NCBI RefSeq assembly: GCF_024498955.1
Contig: NZ_CP093311.1
Coordinates: 1,798,001-1,862,000 of the forward strand
Direction: 5' to 3'
DNA: 64,000 bases
DNA from: Thermomonas paludicola
Lineage (GTDB): Bacteria; Pseudomonadota; Gammaproteobacteria; Xanthomonadales; Xanthomonadaceae
Part shown: piece after piece, positions 1 through 9,270 of the stretch
Position numbering within the stretch: the stretch's first letter is position 1
Layout of the letters: every line of letters begins with the position of its first letter
Translations under genes and position numbers: made by a program
The notes under the pieces: model-generated
What the model saw: only the letters and a program-made list of their open reading frames with translations
Told to the model about the DNA's origin: nothing
Database searches by the model: none

Positions 1-753
1 TGCGCGCATCTGCTGTGCAAGGAAGATTGCGTGGTCGCAGGCCGGCCGTGGTTCGATGCCTGCCATCGCGCGCTCGATCCCGGGGTGCGCATCGACTGGC
101 GCTGCGATGAGGGCGACCGTATCGCCAAGGGCACGGTCATCGCCACCCTGCACGGTCGCAGCCGCGCGTTGGTCAGCGCCGAGCGCGCATCGCTCAATTT
201 CCTGCAGACGCTCAGCGGCACCGCCACCGTCACCGCCCGCTACGCCGATGCGGTGCGCGGCACCGGCACCGTCATCCTGGACACGCGCAAGACCTTGCCC
301 GGCCTGCGCCAGGCGCAGAAATACGCGGTCCGGGCCGGCGGTGGCCACAACCACCGGATGGCCCTGTTCGATGCGGTGATGCTGAAGGAAAACCACATCC
401 GCGCCTTCGGTTCGGTGGCCGCGGCGATCGAACGCGCACGCTGCCTGCATCCGGAATTGCCGCTGATCGTGGAGGTGGAAACCCTGGCGCAGCTGCGCGA
501 TGCGCTGGACACCGGCTGCACGCGCATTCTGATCGACGACTTCGACGCGGCGACCCGACGCGAAGCCGTGCGCATCGCCAGGGACGCGCCACATCACGGG
601 CGCATCCCGCTGGAAGTCTCCGGCGGCGTGGACATGGCCACGCTGCGCGGGATCGCCGAGGATGGCGTGGACTGCATCTCGATCGGCGCGTTGACCAAAC
701 ACGTCCATGCCATCGACTTTTCCCTGAAACTGGGCCCACCGCCTGCATCCTGA
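1..753 (+). CDS. nadC: Nicotinate-nucleotide pyrophosphorylase, carboxylating (5' end missing)
   Basis: NadC converts quinolinate and PRPP to nicotinate mononucleotide, CO2 and pyrophosphate in de novo NAD synthesis, in the cytoplasm. The reading frame is open from the first base, so the start lies outside the window; about 250 residues remain of a family usually 280-300 long. Visible family motifs are CGRPWFD-like near the left end, ERASLNFLQ, the TRKTLPGLR substrate-binding stretch, GGGHNHRM, MLKENHI and the C-terminal EVSGGV...ISIGALTKH barrel segments. It ends 4 bases before the next gene, so the two are probably co-transcribed. The GTG at position 31 is internal and should not be taken as the start. 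Confidence 0.95.
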   Translation, partial: CAHLLCKEDCVVAGRPWFDACHRALDPGVRIDWRCDEGDRIAKGTVIATLHGRSRALVSAERASLNFLQTLSGTATVTARYADAVRGTGTVILDTRKTLPGLRQAQKYAVRAGGGHNHRMALFDAVMLKENHIRAFGSVAAAIERARCLHPELPLIVEVETLAQLRDALDTGCTRILIDDFDAATRREAVRIARDAPHHGRIPLEVSGGVDMATLRGIAEDGVDCISIGALTKHVHAIDFSLKLGPPPAS

Positions 754-757
754 CCCA

Positions 758-1090
758 ATGCCCACCCTGCTCATTTTGCTGATCGTCGGCGCTGCCGGAT
801 TCTTCTTCTTCACCGCCGCCCGCGCCGCTGCCGAACGCGCCACCGAGATCGGCCGCGATGCCTGCGAAGCCGCCCGCGTGCAATGGCTGGACCAGTCGGT
901 GCACGCCATCGGCATGCGCCTGCGCCGCAAGGACAACGGCTGGCTGGGCCTGGAACGCAGCTTTCGCTTCGAATACTCGGAAGACGGAGAAAGCCGGCAC
1001 ATCGGCCGAGTGGTACTGCTGGGCGACAAACTGATCGGCTTCAGCGGCCCCAGCCGCGCCGCGCAGGCGGTCGTGGCCATGCGCCAATAA
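758..1090 (+). CDS. DUF3301 family membrane-anchored protein
   Basis: A protein of 110 residues with a hydrophobic N-terminal segment (about residues 3-18) followed by a soluble domain of about 90 residues. The pattern DACEAARVQWLDQSV, then LRRKDNGWLGLERSF and FEYSEDG, is what I associate with DUF3301, a small family of unknown function common in gammaproteobacteria. It probably sits in the inner membrane with the domain in the cytoplasm. It follows nadC after 4 bases, which implies a shared transcript. I can assign no function. Confidence 0.75.
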   Translation: MPTLLILLIVGAAGFFFFTAARAAAERATEIGRDACEAARVQWLDQSVHAIGMRLRRKDNGWLGLERSFRFEYSEDGESRHIGRVVLLGDKLIGFSGPSRAAQAVVAMRQ

Positions 1091-1100
1091 TCGGCGCCGC

Positions 1101-1120
1101 GCCTTGCCTTGCCTTGCCTT
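1101..1120. repeat. Pentanucleotide tandem repeat, GCCTT x 4
   Basis: Four exact copies of GCCTT lie between the convergent ends of the DUF3301 gene and sspB. The last two bases are part of the sspB stop codon (TAA on the minus strand, 1119-1121). A unit of this size could slip in replication, and changes here would alter the extreme C-terminus of SspB. Confidence 0.8.
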
Positions 1121-1589
1121 ATTTGACGATGCGCAAGTGGCCACCGCGCCTGGGCGGTTCCGGCGACGGATCCGGAGGCGCGTCGGATTCGTCATGCACA
1201 TCCGCGAGCGAAACCTCAAGCGCCGCCTCGGCGGGGGAATCGGGCGGAACGGGATGCGGATCCTCCGGCAGCGCCATGCCCTGCCCGGACTCGCGCGCAT
1301 AAATCGCGATCACCGCCGCCATCGGCACCACCACGTTCTGGCTGACGCCTCCGAAACGCGCGGAGAAGCGCAGCGCATCGTTGTCCATTGCCAGCCGCAC
1401 CACCGCACGCTCGGCGATGTTCAGCACCACCTGGCCATCCTTGACCGTATGCGCGGGAACGCGCACGCCAGCCACGCGGGCATCCACCAGCACGTGCGGG
1501 GTCAGGCCATTGTCGGCAATCCACTCGTAAATCGCCCGCAGCAGGTACGGACGCTGGCTGGTCATCGGGGGCGGCGCCCGCTCACTCAT
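1119..1589 (-). CDS. sspB: ClpXP specificity-enhancing factor SspB
   Basis: SspB is the adaptor that binds ssrA-tagged peptides from stalled ribosomes and delivers them to ClpXP. The 156-residue protein has the conserved N-terminal domain (PYLLRAIYEWIADNGLTPH at about residues 14-32, then the VDA strand and FSARFGG near 77-83). An acidic, proline-rich linker follows, and the short basic tail GGHLRIVK is the ClpX-docking peptide. It starts 12 bases after the sspA stop, the usual arrangement. An internal ATG eight codons in is an alternative start; the upstream one keeps the N-terminal extension I recall in related proteins. Confidence 0.95.
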   Translation of the reverse strand: MSERAPPPMTSQRPYLLRAIYEWIADNGLTPHVLVDARVAGVRVPAHTVKDGQVVLNIAERAVVRLAMDNDALRFSARFGGVSQNVVVPMAAVIAIYARESGQGMALPEDPHPVPPDSPAEAALEVSLADVHDESDAPPDPSPEPPRRGGHLRIVK

Positions 1590-1601
1590 CGCCGTGCACG
1601 C

Positions 1602-2240
1602 TCACGCCGGGATCTCGCGCAGGTGCTTTTCCTGCTCGGTCAGGCTGCGCACGAAGCCGGGATTGCGGAAAATGCGGTTGCCGTAGTCTTCGATCACCTT
1701 GCCATCCTTCGGCAGCGCCACGCCCAGTGACTCCAGCCGCCAGATGATAGGCGCCATCGCGCAATCCGCGAGGCTCATTTCCGGATTCAGGAAGAACTTG
1801 CTGGCCTTGAACAGCGGCAGCGCAGCGGTGAGCAGCTCTTTCAAGCGCTTGCGACCGGCTTCCGCCTGCTGCTTGCTGCCGAGCTGGATTGCCTGCACCT
1901 GCGGCACCCAGTCGTGCTCGATGCGCAACATGGCCAACCGCAGCCGGGCCCGCGAAAGCGGATCCACGGGCATCAGCGGCGGATGCGGATAGCGCTCGTC
2001 CAGGTATTCGCTGACCACGCTCGCCGCGTACAGCACCAGGTCGCGCTCGACCAGCGTTGGCACCGAGTGATACGGGTTGAGGTCGATCAGATCCTCGGGC
2101 GGGTTCTGCGAATCGACGGGGATGAAGTCATAGGTGACGCCTTTGGCGGCCAATACCAGGCGAACCCGGTGGCAGAGGACGTCATCCACGGAGGAAAACA
2201 GGGTCAAGGCATTTCGCATGCGCGGACTCACAGCCATCAT
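1602..2240 (-). CDS. sspA: Stringent starvation protein A (GST-fold, RNA polymerase-associated)
   Basis: SspA has a glutathione-S-transferase fold but acts by binding RNA polymerase and tuning transcription under starvation. The 212-residue protein shows the thioredoxin-like N-terminal half (RMRNALTLFSSVDDVLCHRVR, then NPYHSVPTLVERDLVLY) and the helical C-terminal half (SLADCAMAPIIWRLESLG). The ATG at 2240 is preceded by GGGAG at good spacing. An adjacent in-frame ATG at 2237 and a GTG at 2249 are alternatives. It precedes sspB and follows the bc1 operon on the same strand, a conserved order in beta- and gammaproteobacteria. Confidence 0.95.
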   Translation of the reverse strand: MMAVSPRMRNALTLFSSVDDVLCHRVRLVLAAKGVTYDFIPVDSQNPPEDLIDLNPYHSVPTLVERDLVLYAASVVSEYLDERYPHPPLMPVDPLSRARLRLAMLRIEHDWVPQVQAIQLGSKQQAEAGRKRLKELLTAALPLFKASKFFLNPEMSLADCAMAPIIWRLESLGVALPKDGKVIEDYGNRIFRNPGFVRSLTEQEKHLREIPA

Positions 2241-2283
2241 CAGCACCACTCCCGCGCCCGGACGCTGCCAGACGCACCTGCGC

Positions 2284-2302
2284 CGCCCGCACGATGCGGG
2301 CG
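2284..2302. other. Perfect 8-bp stem-loop between petC and sspA
   Basis: CGCCCGCA and TGCGGGCG flank a three-base loop in the 112-base spacer between petC and sspA. There is no run of T on either side, so it is not a standard intrinsic terminator. It could protect the 3' end of the pet transcript or reduce read-through into sspAB. The rest of the spacer shows nothing I can name. Confidence 0.5.
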
Positions 2303-2352
2303 ACCGTCAAGTTCCGTTCTACGTGGCGGGCGTCCGTGCCGTGATCGCCGCG

Positions 2353-3096
2353 TCAGTGAACGTCCCGCCAATACTCGTGTTTCAGCAGCCAGGCCATCAA
2401 CGAAAAGAAGACCAGGAACAGGATTGCCCACACGCCCACGCCCTGCCGCTTCAGTGCCACCGGTTCGCCCGCGTATTCGAGGAACGCGGTGATGTCGCGC
2501 ACCGTGCGGTCGAACTGCTTGGCATCCTGGCGACCGGGCTGGCTGATGGTGAAGCCATCCACCGGCAGATCACCTGATGCGGTCTTCTTGCCATACACCG
2601 GCTGCTGCACGCCCTGCAGCTCCCACAGGGGGTTGGGCATGGAGGCGTTGACGAACAGCGTGTTGTTCCAGCCCACCGGGCGGCTCTCGTCCAGATAGAA
2701 GGACTTGAGGTAGGTGTAGATCCAGTCGCTGCCGCGCACCCGCCCCACCAGGCTCAGGTCCGGCGGCGCCTTGCCGAACGCGGCCGTGGCCAGCTCGGGC
2801 GGCATCGCCGAGATGACGTGGTCGCCGATCTTGCCGCCGGTGAAATTGAGGTGGGCCTGCACGTCGTCTTCAGACAGCCCCAGGTCCTCGGCAATCCGCG
2901 CATAGCGCACGTACTTCAGCGAGTGGCAGCCACCGCAGTAGTTCACGAACAGGGCAGCGCCGCGTTGCAGCGAAGCCTTGTCATTGAGGTCGGTGCCCGA
3001 CTGTTGCAGGTTGCCGCCCTCGTTGGCCAGCGCCACGGTGCTGAGCAGCAGGCCCGCGGCGAATACCGCCGCGCGAGACAGGAGGTTCTTAGTCAT
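2353..3096 (-). CDS. petC: Cytochrome c1 subunit of the bc1 complex
   Basis: Cytochrome c1 carries electrons from the Rieske protein to soluble or membrane cytochrome c in the ubiquinol-cytochrome c reductase. The 247-residue protein has a signal peptide (about residues 1-24), the heme motif CGGCH at residues 54-58 in NYCGGCHSLKYVRY, a PPDLSL stretch, and a C-terminal membrane anchor (about 222-240) ending KHEYWRDVH. Heme attachment and the bulk of the protein are therefore periplasmic. Its start overlaps the petB stop by 8 bases, indicating coupled translation in the petABC operon. Confidence 0.97.
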   Translation of the reverse strand: MTKNLLSRAAVFAAGLLLSTVALANEGGNLQQSGTDLNDKASLQRGAALFVNYCGGCHSLKYVRYARIAEDLGLSEDDVQAHLNFTGGKIGDHVISAMPPELATAAFGKAPPDLSLVGRVRGSDWIYTYLKSFYLDESRPVGWNNTLFVNASMPNPLWELQGVQQPVYGKKTASGDLPVDGFTISQPGRQDAKQFDRTVRDITAFLEYAGEPVALKRQGVGVWAILFLVFFSLMAWLLKHEYWRDVH

Positions 3097-4372
3097 GCAT
3101 CGTCACCCGTTCCGGCACCGGCTTGGTCTTGTCCAGCTTGGACCAGACCGGCATGGTGATGAAGAAAGCGAAATAGAGGAAGGTCAGCACGCGGCCGATG
3201 ATGGTTTCCACCGGGTCGGTGCCCGGGCCGCCGCCGATCTTGGCCAGCCACACGAAGCAGACCACGAACAGCATCAGCATCGACCAGCTCAGGATGCCGC
3301 GATAGCGGTACGACTTGACCGGGGACTTGTCCAGCCACGGCACCAGGAACAGGCAGACGATCGCGCCGAACATCACCAGCACGCCCCACAGCTTGATGCC
3401 GAAGAACGAGGGCACCACGCGCAACATCGCGTAATACGGGGTGAAGTACCACACCGGCTTGATGTGCGCGGGGGTCACCAGCGGATTGGCCTGAGTGAAG
3501 TTGTCATGCTCCAGGAACAGCCCGCCGAAGGTCGGCGCGAAGAAAATGATGAACGCCGCGATGGTCAGGAAGCAGCCGACGTAGAAGAGGTCCTTGACCG
3601 TGTAATACGGATGGAAGGGGATGCCGTCGGCCGGGGCTTTCTCGGACCAGCGGTTGCCCTTCGGGCCCTTCTTGATTTCCACGCCATCGGGGTTGTTGGA
3701 GCCCACTTCGTGCAGCGCGAAGATATGCAGCACGACCAGCAGCAGCAGCACCAGCGGCATCGCGATCACGTGCAGCGCGAAGAACCGGTTGAGGGTCGCG
3801 TCGCCCGGGTTGAAGTCGCCCATGATCCATTCGGTGAGGCCGCCGCCGATCACCGGGATCGCGCCGAACAGCGAGATGATGACCTTCGCGCCCCAGTAGG
3901 ACATCTGGCCCCACGGCAGCACGTAGCCCATGAAGGCTTCGGCCATCAACACCAGATAGATCACCATGCCCAGCAACCACACCAGCTCGCGCGGCTTGCG
4001 GTAGCTGCCATACATCAGCCCGCGGAACATGTGCAGGTAGATGACGATGAAGAACAGCGAGGCGCCGGTGCTGTGCATGTAGCGGATCAGCCAGCCCCAC
4101 TCCACGTCGCGCATGATGTATTCCACCGAGTCGAAAGCCTCGGCGGCGCTGGGCCTGAACTGCATGGTCAGGAAGATGCCGGTCACGATCTGGTTGACCA
4201 GCACCAGGATCGACAGCACCCCGAAGATGTACCAGATGTTGAAATTCTTCGGCGCGAAATACTCGGTCATGTGCTTGCGGTAGGCAGGCATCATCCCGGG
4301 CGCGCGCTCGTTGACCCAATCCATCACGCCGGTGGCGGCATTGCAGGCGGTTTGCACGATCTTGTTCGCCAT
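3089..4372 (-). CDS. petB: Cytochrome b subunit of the bc1 complex
   Basis: Cytochrome b is the di-heme membrane core of complex III, holding the ubiquinol oxidation and ubiquinone reduction sites. The 427-residue protein contains multiple membrane helices, heme-binding histidines in helices II and IV (YMHSTGAS region and FALHVIAMPL region), the PWGQMSYWG segment near the quinone site, and C-terminal membrane helices. It lies 3 bases after petA and overlaps petC by 8 bases. It is a full-length, unfused cytochrome b, not the split b6/subunit IV form. Confidence 0.97.
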   Translation of the reverse strand: MANKIVQTACNAATGVMDWVNERAPGMMPAYRKHMTEYFAPKNFNIWYIFGVLSILVLVNQIVTGIFLTMQFRPSAAEAFDSVEYIMRDVEWGWLIRYMHSTGASLFFIVIYLHMFRGLMYGSYRKPRELVWLLGMVIYLVLMAEAFMGYVLPWGQMSYWGAKVIISLFGAIPVIGGGLTEWIMGDFNPGDATLNRFFALHVIAMPLVLLLLVVLHIFALHEVGSNNPDGVEIKKGPKGNRWSEKAPADGIPFHPYYTVKDLFYVGCFLTIAAFIIFFAPTFGGLFLEHDNFTQANPLVTPAHIKPVWYFTPYYAMLRVVPSFFGIKLWGVLVMFGAIVCLFLVPWLDKSPVKSYRYRGILSWSMLMLFVVCFVWLAKIGGGPGTDPVETIIGRVLTFLYFAFFITMPVWSKLDKTKPVPERVTMHD

Positions 4373-4375
4373 GGC

Positions 4376-4972
4376 TTACGCAGCTCCCTTCGGGTCAACG
4401 CCGATGACGACGGTCGTGTCGTCTTCGAAGTGATAGGGCGGAACCGGCAGGTTCAGCGGCGCCGGCTGCGACTTCAGCACGCGCCCGGCGAGGTCATAGC
4501 GCGACTTGTGGCAGGGGCAGAAATAACCGCCCTTCCAATCCGGATCGAACGGCTCGGGCTTGACCTCGGGCTTGAACTCCGGGGCACAGCCAAGATGCGT
4601 GCAGACGCCAACCAGCACCAGGATTTCCGGCTTGATCGAACGCGTCTCGTTCTGTGCATAGGACGGCTGCACCGAGGCTTCCGATTTGGGGTCGGCCACC
4701 AGGTCGGTCATCTGCGGCAGGATGCCCAGCATGGCCTTGGAGCGCTTGGCGATGTAGATCGGCTGCCCGCGCCAGTTCAGCACCAACTGCTGGCCTTCTT
4801 CCAGGGCCGCGATGTCCTGGGTCACCGGCGCGCCGGCGAAACGCGCACGCGCGCTGGGGCTCCACGACTTGATGAACGGCACCGCCGCGAACCCGGCACC
4901 CACCGCCCCTACCACCGCAGTCGTTGCGGTGAGGAACCGGCGCCTGCCGTTGTTGACCTCTTCGTTGGCCAT
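4376..4972 (-). CDS. petA: Rieske iron-sulfur subunit of the bc1 complex
   Basis: The Rieske protein holds the 2Fe-2S cluster that takes the first electron from ubiquinol. The 198-residue protein shows both cluster boxes, CTHLGC (residues 124-129) and CPCHKS (152-157). The N-terminus carries an RRRF motif ahead of a hydrophobic segment (about 13-34), fitting Tat-dependent insertion with an uncleaved anchor. The ATG at 4972 was chosen because it gives the normal family length and has GGAG just upstream; the frame stays open further upstream without family resemblance. It is the first gene of petABC. Confidence 0.97.
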   Translation of the reverse strand: MANEEVNNGRRRFLTATTAVVGAVGAGFAAVPFIKSWSPSARARFAGAPVTQDIAALEEGQQLVLNWRGQPIYIAKRSKAMLGILPQMTDLVADPKSEASVQPSYAQNETRSIKPEILVLVGVCTHLGCAPEFKPEVKPEPFDPDWKGGYFCPCHKSRYDLAGRVLKSQPAPLNLPVPPYHFEDDTTVVIGVDPKGAA

Positions 4973-5063
4973 CCCGCACTCCGAATAGGAAATCTGAACA
5001 CACATGCAGCCGCCGGCACAGCGCCGCCCAACCACACAAAGACGGGGAAGTGTAACGGAAGGC

Positions 5064-5969
5064 TTAACGAGCCGACAATCCGCCCCGCAGCGGCGACGCG
5101 ACCGGGTTGACCGCGCCCCGATAGCGCTCGGCCAGCACCCCGACCCGCTGCACGTAACGCTGGGTTTCGCTGTAGGGCGGCACGCCGCCGTATTTGTCCA
5201 CAGCGCCTTCGCCGGCGTTGTATCCGGCCGCGGCAAGCGTCACATTGCCGTTGAAACGCTTGAGCAACCAGGCCAGATACTGCACCCCACCGCGAATGTT
5301 CTGCCCTGCATTGAAGGCATCCGTGACGCCGAAACGGCGTGCGGTGGCCGGCATCAGCTGCATCAGCCCCTGCGCGCCGACCCGCGACAGCGCCCTCGGA
5401 TTGAATGCCGATTCGGCATGGATGATCGCGCGCACGATGGCTTCCTCCACCCCTTGTTCGCGGGCGGCAGCGGCAATTTCATCCTGGTAGGCCGTGGTAT
5501 TGAGGCGCAGCGTGCTGAAATTCAGCCCCGGCTGGCTACCGCAGGCATAACAGGTTTCCATGAAGCTGTACTGGATCGTGCGGATCGACGCGGCCGCGAC
5601 CCCGGCCGGGCGCACGCTGGTGTAGTTGCGCACGCCGTCCTTGCCCAGATAGGCATAGACCTGCCCACGCACCAGCCGCGGCGGCGGGGCAACCGGCGTT
5701 GGCACGGGCGCGGTCAACACCGCCACCTGCTGCGCTGGCGGTGGCGCCGGCTCCACCACGACGGCGCGCGTGGGCGGCGCAACCACCCGTGGCCTGGCCG
5801 CAGCCACATGCCGGTTGGAATAATTTCCCATCAACCTGCACTGCGCACCCGGCACGCGCTTGTTGGTATAGCTGGTCGCGCCATCCCCGCTGTCGCAGCG
5901 ATAGACCTTGCCCGCCATCGCCGGCATGGCCAGCGCAAGCAGCAACAGAATGACAACCCTCCCCTTCAT
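5064..5969 (-). CDS. Periplasmic SLT-type lytic transglycosylase
   Basis: This enzyme cleaves peptidoglycan glycan strands, leaving 1,6-anhydroMurNAc ends. The 301-residue protein has a signal peptide (residues 1-19) and a short cysteine-containing segment resembling DUF4124 (about 20-44). A proline-rich linker and a second DUF4124-like stretch (about 100-124) come next. The SLT domain has catalytic Glu186 in the context HAES, GLMQLMP at 201-207 and NAGEG at 251-255. It is divergent from miaB. The start was chosen for the clear signal peptide. The exact transglycosylase subfamily cannot be settled by eye. Confidence 0.88.
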   Translation of the reverse strand: MKGRVVILLLLALAMPAMAGKVYRCDSGDGATSYTNKRVPGAQCRLMGNYSNRHVAAARPRVVAPPTRAVVVEPAPPPAQQVAVLTAPVPTPVAPPPRLVRGQVYAYLGKDGVRNYTSVRPAGVAAASIRTIQYSFMETCYACGSQPGLNFSTLRLNTTAYQDEIAAAAREQGVEEAIVRAIIHAESAFNPRALSRVGAQGLMQLMPATARRFGVTDAFNAGQNIRGGVQYLAWLLKRFNGNVTLAAAGYNAGEGAVDKYGGVPPYSETQRYVQRVGVLAERYRGAVNPVASPLRGGLSAR

Positions 5970-6083
5970 GGCCGGCAGTCTTACCCCATCCTGCAAAGAT
6001 GGCAACCCCGGCGCGCCCGGACAGCCGCTAGAATGGCCGTTTGCAACCGGCCCGGACTCATCGCCGCGCCCCGGATCCACGCC

Positions 6084-7478
6084 ATGACCGACCTGCACCC
6101 CCTGCCCGCACTCCCCGCCACCCGCACGCCTCGTCCGGGCGCGAAGAAGCTCTATATCCAGACCCACGGCTGCCAAATGAACGAGTACGACTCGGCGCGC
6201 ATGGCCGACGTTCTGCACGCCGAAGAAGGCATGGAGTTGACCACGAACGCCGACGAAGCCGACGTGATCCTGATCAATACCTGCTCGATCCGCGAAAAAG
6301 CCCAGGAAAAAGTGTTCAGCCAGCTGGGCCGCTGGAAGGGCCTGAAGCAGGGCGAGCGCCCGGTCATCATCGGCGTGGGCGGCTGCGTGGCCTCGCAGGA
6401 AGGCGCGGCCATCCTCGACCGCGCGCCCTACGTGGATCTGGTGTTCGGGCCGCAAACCCTGCATCGGTTGCCGGAGCTGATCCGCGAACGTCGCGACTCC
6501 GGCAAGCCGCAGGTGGACATCAGCTTCCCCGAAATCGAGAAATTCGACCGCCTGCCCGAACCGCGCGCCGAAGGCCCGACCGCCTTCGTATCGATCATGG
6601 AGGGCTGCTCGAAATACTGCTCCTACTGCGTGGTGCCTTACACGCGAGGGGAAGAAATCAGCCGGCCTCTGGAGGGCGTGCTGGCCGAAGTGGCCGAACT
6701 GGCCGCGCAGGGCGTGCGCGAAGTGAATTTGCTGGGCCAGAACGTCAATGCCTATCGTGGCCCCTACGGCGACGGCGAGTTTGCCGACCTGGGCTTGCTG
6801 ATCCGCACGATTGCCGAAATCGATGGCATCGGCCGCATCCGTTTCACCACCTCGCATCCGCTGGAGTTCTCCGACTCGCTGGTGGAGGCCTACCGCGACG
6901 TGCCCAAGCTGGCCAATTACCTGCACCTCCCTGTCCAGTCCGGCAGCGACCGCATCCTGTCGGCGATGAAGCGCGGCTACACCGCGCTGGAGTTCAAGCA
7001 GAAGATCCGCAAGCTGCGCGCGGTGCGCCCGGATATTTCGGTGTCCTCGGACTTCATCGTCGGCTTCCCCGGCGAGACTGAAGCGGACTTCGAAAAGACC
7101 ATGAAGCTGATCGAAGACGTGGGCTTCGACCAGAGTTTCTCGTTCATCTATTCGCGTCGCCCCGGCACGCCGGCCGCCGATCTGGAAGACACCACCACCA
7201 GCGCGGAAAAGCACGCGCGGCTGGACCGCCTGCAAAAACACATCACCGCACACGCAGCCACGATCTCCAAATCGATGGTAGGCAGCGTGCAGACCGTGCT
7301 GGTGGAGGGACCGTCGCGCAAGGATCCCAACGAGCTGACCGGCAAGACCGAAAACATGCGCTCGGTGAACTTCGCCGGCCATCCGCGCCTGATCGGGCAG
7401 TTCGTCGAAGTGGCGATTACCGATGCAATGCCCAATTCCCTGCGCGGACGGGTGCTGACGGGCGACGCCACGGCCTGA
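6084..7478 (+). CDS. miaB: tRNA-2-methylthio-N6-dimethylallyladenosine synthase MiaB
   Basis: MiaB is a radical-SAM methylthiotransferase that turns i6A37 into ms2i6A37 in tRNAs reading UNN codons. The 464-residue protein has the three N-terminal cluster cysteines (Cys30, Cys67, Cys101), the radical-SAM motif CSKYCSYC (Cys175, 179, 182), GEISR-like sequence just after, and a C-terminal TRAM-like domain. The ATG at 6084 gives the family-typical N-terminus. It begins the miaB-phoH-ybeY-corC block, here interrupted by a minus-strand gene. Confidence 0.97.
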   Translation: MTDLHPLPALPATRTPRPGAKKLYIQTHGCQMNEYDSARMADVLHAEEGMELTTNADEADVILINTCSIREKAQEKVFSQLGRWKGLKQGERPVIIGVGGCVASQEGAAILDRAPYVDLVFGPQTLHRLPELIRERRDSGKPQVDISFPEIEKFDRLPEPRAEGPTAFVSIMEGCSKYCSYCVVPYTRGEEISRPLEGVLAEVAELAAQGVREVNLLGQNVNAYRGPYGDGEFADLGLLIRTIAEIDGIGRIRFTTSHPLEFSDSLVEAYRDVPKLANYLHLPVQSGSDRILSAMKRGYTALEFKQKIRKLRAVRPDISVSSDFIVGFPGETEADFEKTMKLIEDVGFDQSFSFIYSRRPGTPAADLEDTTTSAEKHARLDRLQKHITAHAATISKSMVGSVQTVLVEGPSRKDPNELTGKTENMRSVNFAGHPRLIGQFVEVAITDAMPNSLRGRVLTGDATA

Positions 7479-7496
7479 GCCGCAGCGCCGGAAACA

Positions 7497-9158
7497 TCAC
7501 TTCGACGGCGCCTGGTACACGGGCTTGCCATCCACATAGGTGGCCTGCACGGTCAGCGAGCGCAGCGCCGCATCCGGCACCGCCAGCGGGTCTTCCGCCA
7601 GCACCACGAAATCGGCGCGCTTGCCGGGCGCGAGGCTGCCCAGCTCGTTCTCGGCAAAACCGGCGTAGGCGGCGTCCAGCGTGAAACCGCGCAGCGCTTC
7701 GAAGGCCGTCAGCTTTTCATCGGGATACCAGCCGCCGGCGGGCAGACCCTGCGCATCGCTGCGGGTGACCGCCGCGTACAGGCCCAGGCGCGGATCGACC
7801 GACTCGATCGGGAAGTCCGACCCCAGCGCCAGATGGGTGCCGGCATCGCGCAGCTGGCGCCACGCATAGGCGCCGACAATTCGCTGCGGCCCCAGCCGAT
7901 CCTGTGCCCACGGCATGTCGCTGGTGGCATGGGTGGGCTGCATGGACGCGATCACGTGCATCTTTGCCAGCCGCGGCAAGTCTTCCGGCGAGAGCACCTG
8001 CGCGTGTTCGATGCGCCAGCGGTGGTCCGTGTCCACATCCTTGCCCAAGGCATTGGCATACGTGTCCAGCGCAACCCGGTTGCCGCGATCGCCGATCGCA
8101 TGGGTCGCCACCTGCACGCCGCAGCGATGCGCCTTTTCCGCGGCGGCAGCCAGTTCCTGCGGCGACATCACCATCAAGCCGCGGTTGCCGTGATCGTCGC
8201 TGTAATCGGCCAGCAGCGCCGCACCGCGGCTACCCAGCGCGCCGTCGGCATACAGCTTGACCGTGCGCATCTGCAATCGCCCGGAGGGGTGCCGATACAA
8301 GCCATGCCGGCACAACGACTCGAGCGCAGCCTTGTTGCCGTCGGCCATCGCATAGATGCGCAGCGGCATCTGCCCACGATCGGCCAGATGCTGGTAGATG
8401 CGCAGCTCTTCCAGCGGAATGCCGGCATCGTGCACGCCGGTCAGGCCGTGTGCCACCGCCGCTTGCATGCCCAGCACCAGCGCGCGCTCGGTGGTGGCTT
8501 CATCCGCTGGAGGGCGCACGTCTTCCACCAGGTTGGTGGCGTTGTCCACGAACACACCGGTGGGCTTGCCGCTGGCATCGCGGCGGATGTTGCCACCCTC
8601 CGGCTGCCAGCTGCCGGCCAGGTCGCGCTTGACCCAATGCATCGCGGCGCTGTTGGCCCAGCCGGCATGGCCATCGATCCGCGACAGCCACACCGGGCGA
8701 TCGGGGAACGCGGCATCCAGATCCGCCGCGCTGGGGAACGCCTTGCCCGGCCAGCGATTCTGATCCCAGCCGCGCCCGATCAGCCATGCCCCTGGCGGCA
8801 AATCCCTGGCGAACGCGCGCAGGCGCTCGACCACTTCGCCCTTGCTGGTGGCGCCAACCAGATCAGCAGTGAGCATCGACTGCCCCAACCCCGCAACGTG
8901 GCCGTGTGCGTCGATCAACCCCGGCACCACGGTGGCTGCGCCTACATCCAGCCGACGCGCACCTGCAAAACGCGCCAGCAGCGCGTCGGCATCGCCCACC
9001 GCGAGGATCTTGCCCTCCGCATCGAACGCCATCGCCTTTGCTTCGGGCTGGCTGGCCTGCATGGTGTGGATGCGGCGCGCGGTCAGCACGGTCACGTCGG
9101 CCGCGTGCACCGACGATGCCGCGATGGCCAAGAGCAAGGCACAGGCGAGCTTGCGCAT
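7497..9158 (-). CDS. Exported amidohydrolase (YtcJ-like, metal-dependent)
   Basis: A 553-residue protein of the amidohydrolase superfamily, of the YtcJ-like subgroup sometimes called amidohydrolase 3. A signal peptide (residues 1-19) predicts a periplasmic or exported enzyme. The metal-binding DAHGH lies at 83-87. Later histidine/aspartate motifs include THAIGDRGN, RIEHAQ and GSDFPIES, and the C-terminal APGKRADFVVL strand is typical. The substrate is unknown. The start at 9158 has GGGGGAA upstream and creates the signal peptide. It sits head-on between miaB and phoH, splitting a conserved block. Confidence 0.85.
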   Translation of the reverse strand: MRKLACALLLAIAASSVHAADVTVLTARRIHTMQASQPEAKAMAFDAEGKILAVGDADALLARFAGARRLDVGAATVVPGLIDAHGHVAGLGQSMLTADLVGATSKGEVVERLRAFARDLPPGAWLIGRGWDQNRWPGKAFPSAADLDAAFPDRPVWLSRIDGHAGWANSAAMHWVKRDLAGSWQPEGGNIRRDASGKPTGVFVDNATNLVEDVRPPADEATTERALVLGMQAAVAHGLTGVHDAGIPLEELRIYQHLADRGQMPLRIYAMADGNKAALESLCRHGLYRHPSGRLQMRTVKLYADGALGSRGAALLADYSDDHGNRGLMVMSPQELAAAAEKAHRCGVQVATHAIGDRGNRVALDTYANALGKDVDTDHRWRIEHAQVLSPEDLPRLAKMHVIASMQPTHATSDMPWAQDRLGPQRIVGAYAWRQLRDAGTHLALGSDFPIESVDPRLGLYAAVTRSDAQGLPAGGWYPDEKLTAFEALRGFTLDAAYAGFAENELGSLAPGKRADFVVLAEDPLAVPDAALRSLTVQATYVDGKPVYQAPSK

Positions 9159-9270
9159 GTTGTTCCCCCGATGACGAGTCCGCCACAATGCGGCAAGCCG
9201 GCAGGCCGGGCAAGGTGCGGCGCAGCGCTTCATGGCGATATGCCCCCGGCCGCGTTACCCTTCGCGGCCT

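Noticed and set aside
2978..5110. 710-codon plus-strand open frame opposite petA, petB and petC
   Set aside because: The minus strand encodes three unmistakable bc1 subunits; the opposite frame is open only because of the high GC content and has low-complexity His/Gln/Arg-rich composition.
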